The notes under the pieces were generated by a model. It saw only the letters and a list, made by a program, of their open reading frames with translations, made no database searches and was not told the DNA's origin. Of a stretch of 64,000 nucleotides of DNA, positions 59,062 to 64,000 are shown in pieces; within the stretch, counting starts at the first letter, position 1, and each line of letters opens with the position of its first letter. Source of the DNA: Toxoplasma gondii ME49. Its lineage: Eukaryota > Apicomplexa > Conoidasida > Eucoccidiorida > Sarcocystidae. The stretch lies in NCBI RefSeq assembly GCF_000006565.2, contig NC_031472.1, positions 2,942,493 through 3,006,492 of the forward strand, written 5' to 3'. The translations under genes and the position numbers were made by a program.

Positions 59062-60633
59062 GTAGCGGTGCAAGTGTGTTTGTAACTTATTGTCCTAGCA
59101 GGACGCACGAACCCAGCAGGTCTCTTGCAGTTTCCTTTTTTCCTGCTTTCTTTGTGTTTGCTGCTGCCCAGAGGAAGTATTGAAGAGCCCGGATATTCTG
59201 ACCAAGTAAGCCGTCCTCTCCACCTGCCTGTGCGCCAGTTCTTTACTCTGAAGTTCAGATACTTTTCGCTTCATTCTGTTTACGTCTTCTCGCCTGGTTG
59301 TCGGCTGCGTGGTTGAGAGCCTCGGGGGTTTCTGCACGCAGGCGGCTGCCTCGTCTTTAAGCCGACGTCGTGCTATTTTTGAGCGCAGCCTTGTCGTTCT
59401 TCTGTGTACGCGTTGCAGAAGAGTTTTTTTTTTCAACTTTGACAGATACTTCCATCCATCGGGAACACAGGAGGAGACAGGAAAACTGAAAGCGTGGGGT
59501 CCACATATATATATATATATATATACATGCATGTACGTATGTGGGCATATATATATATATATCTATATATCTATAGTATTTATGTAGTAGATGTGCCTGT
59601 ATATATGTGTCTGTATATAGATGTATGCGTATATGTATATACATGTTTATATATATATATATATATATATGCCTTTGTATGCGTGTGTGTGTGTATTCTT
59701 GTGCGTTCTGTTTGCTGGTTTAGACATGTGCGAATGTGTGGAATTATCATGCATTGACACAACTAGGCAAGACCACGTACAAGTGCAGGTGGATCCATAT
59801 TTGCTTAAGCATTTGGATGAGGTCGCAAAAAGAGCGTTTATCGGGGAGAAACGAGGTTGCGCTGGTCTTCCCTACTTTTCTCTTCGTTTAACTTTGAGTG
59901 CAAGCGTTGTCTCTCTTTTCGAGACATAGCTTTTTCACCGTCGAGTTCCTCTGGCGGACTTCGATGTTTCCTGTGTCTCTGCGCATTTTCGATTTTTTTC
60001 TCGAGCTCTTTCGTTTCTCCCTCTCGCGTCTTCAGCGTTCTGAACAGCAGACCCACCACGATGCAGGATTGGCCGCAAGAGCAGCGGCAGCAAGTTTTGG
60101 CTCTTCAGTCGGTAAGACGAGGAAACTCAAGGAAAGTCATCAACTGAGGTCTCTGAACAGTAGAAGTTCAACAAGAGTCAAGCACTGGGAAGAAAGACGA
60201 GGAAGAATGAACAAGCGACAACAAGTTCTCTCAAAGACGCGGTGTTTCTCACCTTCATGACACCTCCTCAGCAGATATACACATATATATATATATATAT
60301 ATGCATATATACTTATATACACATTTACACGTATTTGTAGTTGTGTGAATATGCACGTTTACTTCTATCTCTTGATGCATATTCTCGAACAGTTAGATGT
60401 ACGTAGATTTCTATCGATCTAAAACATATACATATATCTACATATATATTTATTTCTTCAGGTAATATCTGCGATAGTGTTTCAGTGGAGCATGTCTCTT
60501 TTTCTCATTACACGTTCGAAAGGCGTGACCGAAACCTGAAGAGTTTTTCTGGGACTTATGAAAGAAAGGTCTCTCGACTTTTTTCCTCTGCATGCAGGCG
60601 CTCTTGCGGCGGGGTTACCGCGTCGCGCATTGA
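56966..60633 (+). CDS. Cleavage stimulation factor subunit 2 (CstF-64)-like, mRNA 3' end processing
   Basis: Four exons in phase, 1848 nt, 615 residues: 56966-58667, 59172-59205, 60036-60111, 60598-60633. CstF-64 binds the GU-rich downstream element and helps choose the poly(A) site. An N-terminal RRM carries RNP2 (LGNIPF, residues 20-25) and RNP1 (KGFAFCEF, 56-63). The hinge domain that contacts CstF-77 or symplekin follows at about 189-242 (ILRTFSTTQLISFLGEMK, then ALVYAALHAVYLLG). A long Gly/Pro/Gln/Arg-rich middle region leads to a C-terminal helical element, MQDWPQEQRQQVLALQS, which matches the MLPPEQRQSILILKEQ end of the animal protein. The ATG at 56966 is the first good one; an upstream in-frame TTG is ignored. 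Exon 1 is much more GC-rich than its surroundings. The last exon adds only 11 codons; reading through its intron gives another short end (stop at 60147). Confidence 0.92.
58930..59062. repeat. AT-rich repeat block in CstF-64 intron 1
   Basis: TATG and TA repeats ending in a clean (TA)n of about 24 bases at 59037-59062, about 110 bases ahead of the exon 2 acceptor. Confidence 0.85.
59505..59675. repeat. AT-rich repeat block in CstF-64 intron 2
   Basis: Several (TA)n runs (about 59505-59525, 59550-59580, 59645-59670) joined by TATG/TGTG variants. Further TA runs lie in intron 3 at about 60276-60305 and 60421-60455. Confidence 0.85.
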
Positions 60634-61746
60634 GACGAGAAGGGCAAACATATGCAGGCGTGAGAAGGTGCCGAGACACCTTGCTGCGTCTTCTCCTTTC
60701 AGCCTCGAGCGGCAAGGGTCTCAACCGCTACTGTTCTCTTTTCCTGTGTGCATGCGTCTCTTTTCGCTCAAGACGGCGTTCCAAGTTCCCAGCGGAGAGG
60801 TTTGCTTTCGCGGATCTCTCTCTCCTTGCTCCCTGTGTTTGGGCTCCTCTCCCTTAATCATTCTCGTCTGCGAGTTTGTCTAGGTCGTATTTTCGGGCCG
60901 TTCCGAGATGCACTTGAGTGGACTGGAAACTCCTGCAAAAACTTACAGGCTTCTGGCTGTGCGCGGCAGACTGACAGCAGTTTCCGAGAGGCGCGCAGAG
61001 CCGCCTGCACCGTACTGCAGTTTTTTTGTGCAGCCTCCCCCTCGATACTCGAGTCTCATCATGCATACCTTCGTCTAAGACAGTGGCCGGCTTCGCAGCT
61101 CGTTTATCCTATTTCGAGACGTATGAACTGACACTGGCATGGTGACAGGGTATCGCTTGTGCGTAGGCTCTGATTCGGAATGTACGTTCAATCGAGAAGT
61201 AGTCCACACCCGAGATCGAACCGTAGAGACCGACTGTGCGTCTGAGGCGGGGCTCTGTCACCGCTCTTCGGAAAGAACCTCACAAGTTGGGACTCAAGCA
61301 AAAAAGTGGAGGGAGAAGAGCAGCGAACGAAGAAGTGGAAGTGACAGTGCTCGCGACGGCAGGCGGTAAAGGCGGTGAAGAGGAAACGAGGAAATAGACA
61401 GGCAGAGGCGCGTTGAAAAGAGAGTCGGCGGAAAGCAGAAGCGTTGTGAAAACTCTTGGAGATGCAAATAGACGAAACGGAGGAGACAAAAGGCGCGGAG
61501 GCACCCGAAAAGGGAAACGAGCAAGGCAACCGTCTTCGAAGAGCGAGGTTCCCAATGAGACGATGAAATTGCGCGCATAGACGCACGACACAGAACTCAG
61601 ATGCGCGCGAGAAGCTGCCGCTTCTGACAGTCGCGAATGATTCTTCCTGTTTGTCTCTTGCCGCGTCCGAATGCTCACTCCGCGCCAGACCTTCTTCCGG
61701 GCCAAGTCTGCAGTCGCTCGCGGTTGGGCTCCGGCTGGCCATGGCT
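60634..61746. other. Convergent spacer between CstF-64 and TM9SF genes
   Basis: About 1.1 kb holding the two 3' ends. Frames present (for example 61188-61742 on -) have no family features. Nothing else is recognised. Confidence 0.6.
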
Positions 61747-62996
61747 CTAGTCCGACTTGATGCGAGAATAAATGTACTTCACGAACAGGAAATTCGCACT
61801 GAACGTCACGCAGCCTGCCATGAGGAAAAGCATCCAGGAGACAGCTAACGAGTAGCCGAAGAAAAACGCAGTTTGCAACGCTCCGTGCATCCTCGTGCTC
61901 GTGAAGAAGTAGTAGACGCAGTGCAGGAAGAAGTACAGACTCACGCTCCTGAAAAACAGACACAGGGACAGACGACTGCACAATCTGAAGAGTTCCTCCA
62001 CCCTCTCGTCTTCTTTGTCGCGAGACGCGCTGTGTCAGACAACGAAACGGAGACAGACGGAGACGAGACACAGAGATACGCTGCACGCGTCTCCTCTCCG
62101 GCGCTGCTCTCCGTCTTGTGTGTGTCAGGTGCGATACTCACTCACCGGAGACGTCTCCATATCTTCCGACAGACACAGGACATGAGCAACGGAGGCCAAA
62201 CCTCCGTCTCCTACGTTCGATCGACGGTTGAAAAGAAGTGAAACATCGTACGGTGACGTCGCCCGCTCTTCCGTGTGCTTTACTGCATGTTGTCACCCCC
62301 TCACTACGATTGCGCTCGCTCTCATTCTCTTCCCCTGCTCGGCGCTTGTTGCTTGTTCGATCGATTTCGAAACTCCCAGACGACAGCTGCTTCTTCCGCG
62401 GCTCCCTCCACAGACTGAGAAGCCGCATGCACGGCGCCTCAAAAAAAACGGGGAACAGACATGGGTGACAAAGGCGCAGACACAATCTGCAGCTACGTGA
62501 GTGTGCAGGCCGACGTCGACATCCGTCGGAGTCACTTTTCGAAACATGGAAACCACCGGCCTGCGTTTTCTTCGTACCCTCCGCTGAGGAACGACCGCCA
62601 CCACCAGCGATGGTCTTCGGCGTTCAGATGCATGTAGGTGAGGAGGACGCTGACGGCTGCAGCTGAGACGAAGAGCAGAACTCCGGCGAGAAGCAGGAAA
62701 AAGTAGAAACTGTAAATTCGATTCGAGGACCAAACACTCATGAAGAGATAATGCAGTTCAATGTAAATCCCGCTGAAGGGCATAACGCCGCTGATCGCCG
62801 TCTGAAGGAGAGGCTGGTTGTACCAGCGAACGCGCGGAATTTCGCGGGCAAGCTTGTTCGTCTGAAGAAAAACATCACACTCGGAAATAGGAACCTCGAG
62901 AAACTCACGAAACAGTTTCTCCAAACTTCAACAGGACCCTTCCCCGGTGCCAACACATCAACGTCTGCAAATAGATACATATATCAATATATATCT

Positions 62997-63027
<31 letters not shown>

Positions 63028-63230
63028 TATAAATATCTGTCTATCTATCTATCTATCAATCTATCTATCTCTATCTATCTATATCAATCTATCTGTCTAT
63101 CTATCTATCTATCAATCTATCTATATCTATCTATCTGTCTATCTATCTGTCTATCTATCTATCAATCTATCTATATCTATCTATCCGTCTATCTATCTAT
63201 ATATCAATCTATCTATCTATATCTATCTAT

Positions 63231-63267
<37 letters not shown>

Positions 63268-63606
63268 TCTGTATACATGTTTACACATATCTGAATGTAT
63301 GTAGACAGAGAGAGAGAAGGAAGGCGACCGATCGATTGACAGTTCGACGGAACGATGGAAAGCATTTACAGTTGGAGACACACATGTATATATTTATTTA
63401 TTTATTTTGTGTTGGTGAGGAGGGTGCACGCTTCGGCCGCTAGGCGCGGGGCAAGGAAAAAGTTGATTGTGGGACTGAAGAGAAAAGGAGCTTTCGAGAG
63501 AAGCGAGAAGGACGAACCTTGCAGGGAAACGCCTGGCCGCCTGCGAGTTGCCGCACCGCCCGGCGTCTGCCCCAGATTCCGCCGATGATGGTGAGAGGCA
63601 GAGTCA
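61747..63606 (-). CDS. TM9SF / nonaspanin (endomembrane protein 70) family, C-terminal part
   Basis: Three in-phase exons of a gene that enters from the right edge: 63606-63518, 62861-62578, 61948-61747 (stop at 61747-61749). TM9SF proteins are nine-pass Golgi/endosome proteins that sort transmembrane cargo. Visible features: a membrane segment ending LPLTIIGGIWGRRR, the loop TNKLAREIPR..WYNQPLL, the conserved GVMPFSGIYIELHYLF helix with its PFxxIxIEL core, the helix around FLLLAGVLLFVSAAAV, the luminal/cytosolic AEDHRWWWRSF motif, then two helices, SLYFFLHCVYYFF and a long one from ALQTAFFFGYS. The protein ends RIKSD: Lys-x-Asp at the C-terminus fits the COPI-binding KxD/E Golgi retention signal of the family. 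The donor after exon 63606-63518 is GTTCG. Exons 5' of 63606 could not be resolved in the last 400 bases. Confidence 0.92.
62973..63275 (+). repeat. Compound (TATC)n/(TA)n microsatellite in TM9SF intron
   Basis: About 300 bases of mostly TATC tetranucleotides with occasional TATATC, CAAT and CTGT variants, flanked on both sides by pure TA runs. It is the longest simple repeat in the window and lies between the exons ending at 63518 and starting at 62861. Confidence 0.9.
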
Positions 63607-64000
63607 CTGAGAAAAGAGAAAACAAAACAGCTGAAAAGCACTGGAGCCACGAAGACAGGACGAGGTGGAACTGAGGGGCTCGGTGGTCAGTCCAGAACGC
63701 GATGCAGAGAAAAGGCAATCTGGCAGGAGCAGCGCGAAGAGCAAGGAAGAAGAAAGGAAGAACGCCGAAGACGAAGGGAGGGAGGCGTACGGACAAGGAA
63801 AGAAAGGAGAAGGGGACAGACAACGGAGAGAAGAAAGCCAACGCAGGAAGAAGGACGCGAAGGAGAAGGGAGAGAAGAGAAGCAAGGAAGAACGAAGAGC
63901 GTGAGCTGAAGCATGTGACGGCGGCATGCAACGCGACCGCCGAAGAAGTAGACAGGAAGGTGATCGAAAAAAGCGAACTGCCCCCTTCTCGTTTCTTTCG

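Overview
The window reads as nuclear DNA of a coccidian apicomplexan, most probably Toxoplasma gondii or a very close relative such as Hammondia or Neospora. The evidence is the gene style: many short exons with GT..AG introns of 0.3-1.5 kb, roughly even base composition broken by (TA)n runs in introns, pyrimidine-rich leaders, long Ser/Ala/Glu/Arg-rich insertions in otherwise conserved enzymes, repeated TGCATGCA palindromes, and a glucose-6-phosphate isomerase whose joined product looks like the Toxoplasma enzyme. There is no operon, CRISPR array, insertion sequence or convincing structural RNA gene.

Eight protein genes can be read. For seven of them I could splice the visible part by hand, and the exon phases close exactly. 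In order: (1) a 5'-truncated T-protein-like (GcvT/aminomethyltransferase) gene, + strand, 2-8877; (2) a very large glycoside hydrolase family 36 / raffinose synthase-Sip1-like gene, + strand, 11301-21845, 13 exons, 1473 residues; (3) a divergent protein kinase, - strand, 28544-26324, 2 exons, 599 residues; (4) glucose-6-phosphate isomerase, - strand, 42170-32634, 13 exons, 537 residues; (5) a B9-domain (B9D2-like) ciliary transition-zone gene, + strand, 46224-50122, 6 exons, 514 residues; (6) a sirtuin-like gene with altered motifs, - strand, 55373-50993, 3 exons in the minimal model, 1163 residues; (7) a CstF-64 (cleavage stimulation factor subunit 2) gene, + strand, 56966-60633, 4 exons, 615 residues; (8) the 3' part of a TM9SF/nonaspanin gene, - strand, entering from the right edge and ending at 61747.

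Layout: genes 1 and 2 are in tandem; 2 and 3 converge on a 4.5 kb stretch with no recognisable gene; 3 and 4 are in tandem on the minus strand with a 4.1 kb spacer; 4 and 5 diverge from a 4.05 kb spacer; 5 and 6 converge; 6 and 7 diverge from a 1.6 kb spacer; 7 and 8 converge. The genes do not form a pathway. They are a mix of central carbon metabolism (GPI), one-carbon/glycine metabolism (T-protein), sugar or oligosaccharide chemistry (GH36), mRNA 3' end formation (CstF-64), Golgi/endosome membrane traffic (TM9SF), cilium assembly (B9D2), NAD-linked deacylation or ADP-ribose biology (sirtuin) and signalling (kinase).

The most interesting items are the GH36/raffinose-synthase-like enzyme, which has the catalytic motifs but no obvious substrate in this parasite group, and the sirtuin-like protein, which keeps the NAD-pocket and catalytic His motifs but has changed residues at positions that are usually fixed. 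Exon coordinates are my own readings from splice sites, phase and homology by eye. No alignment or transcript data were available.
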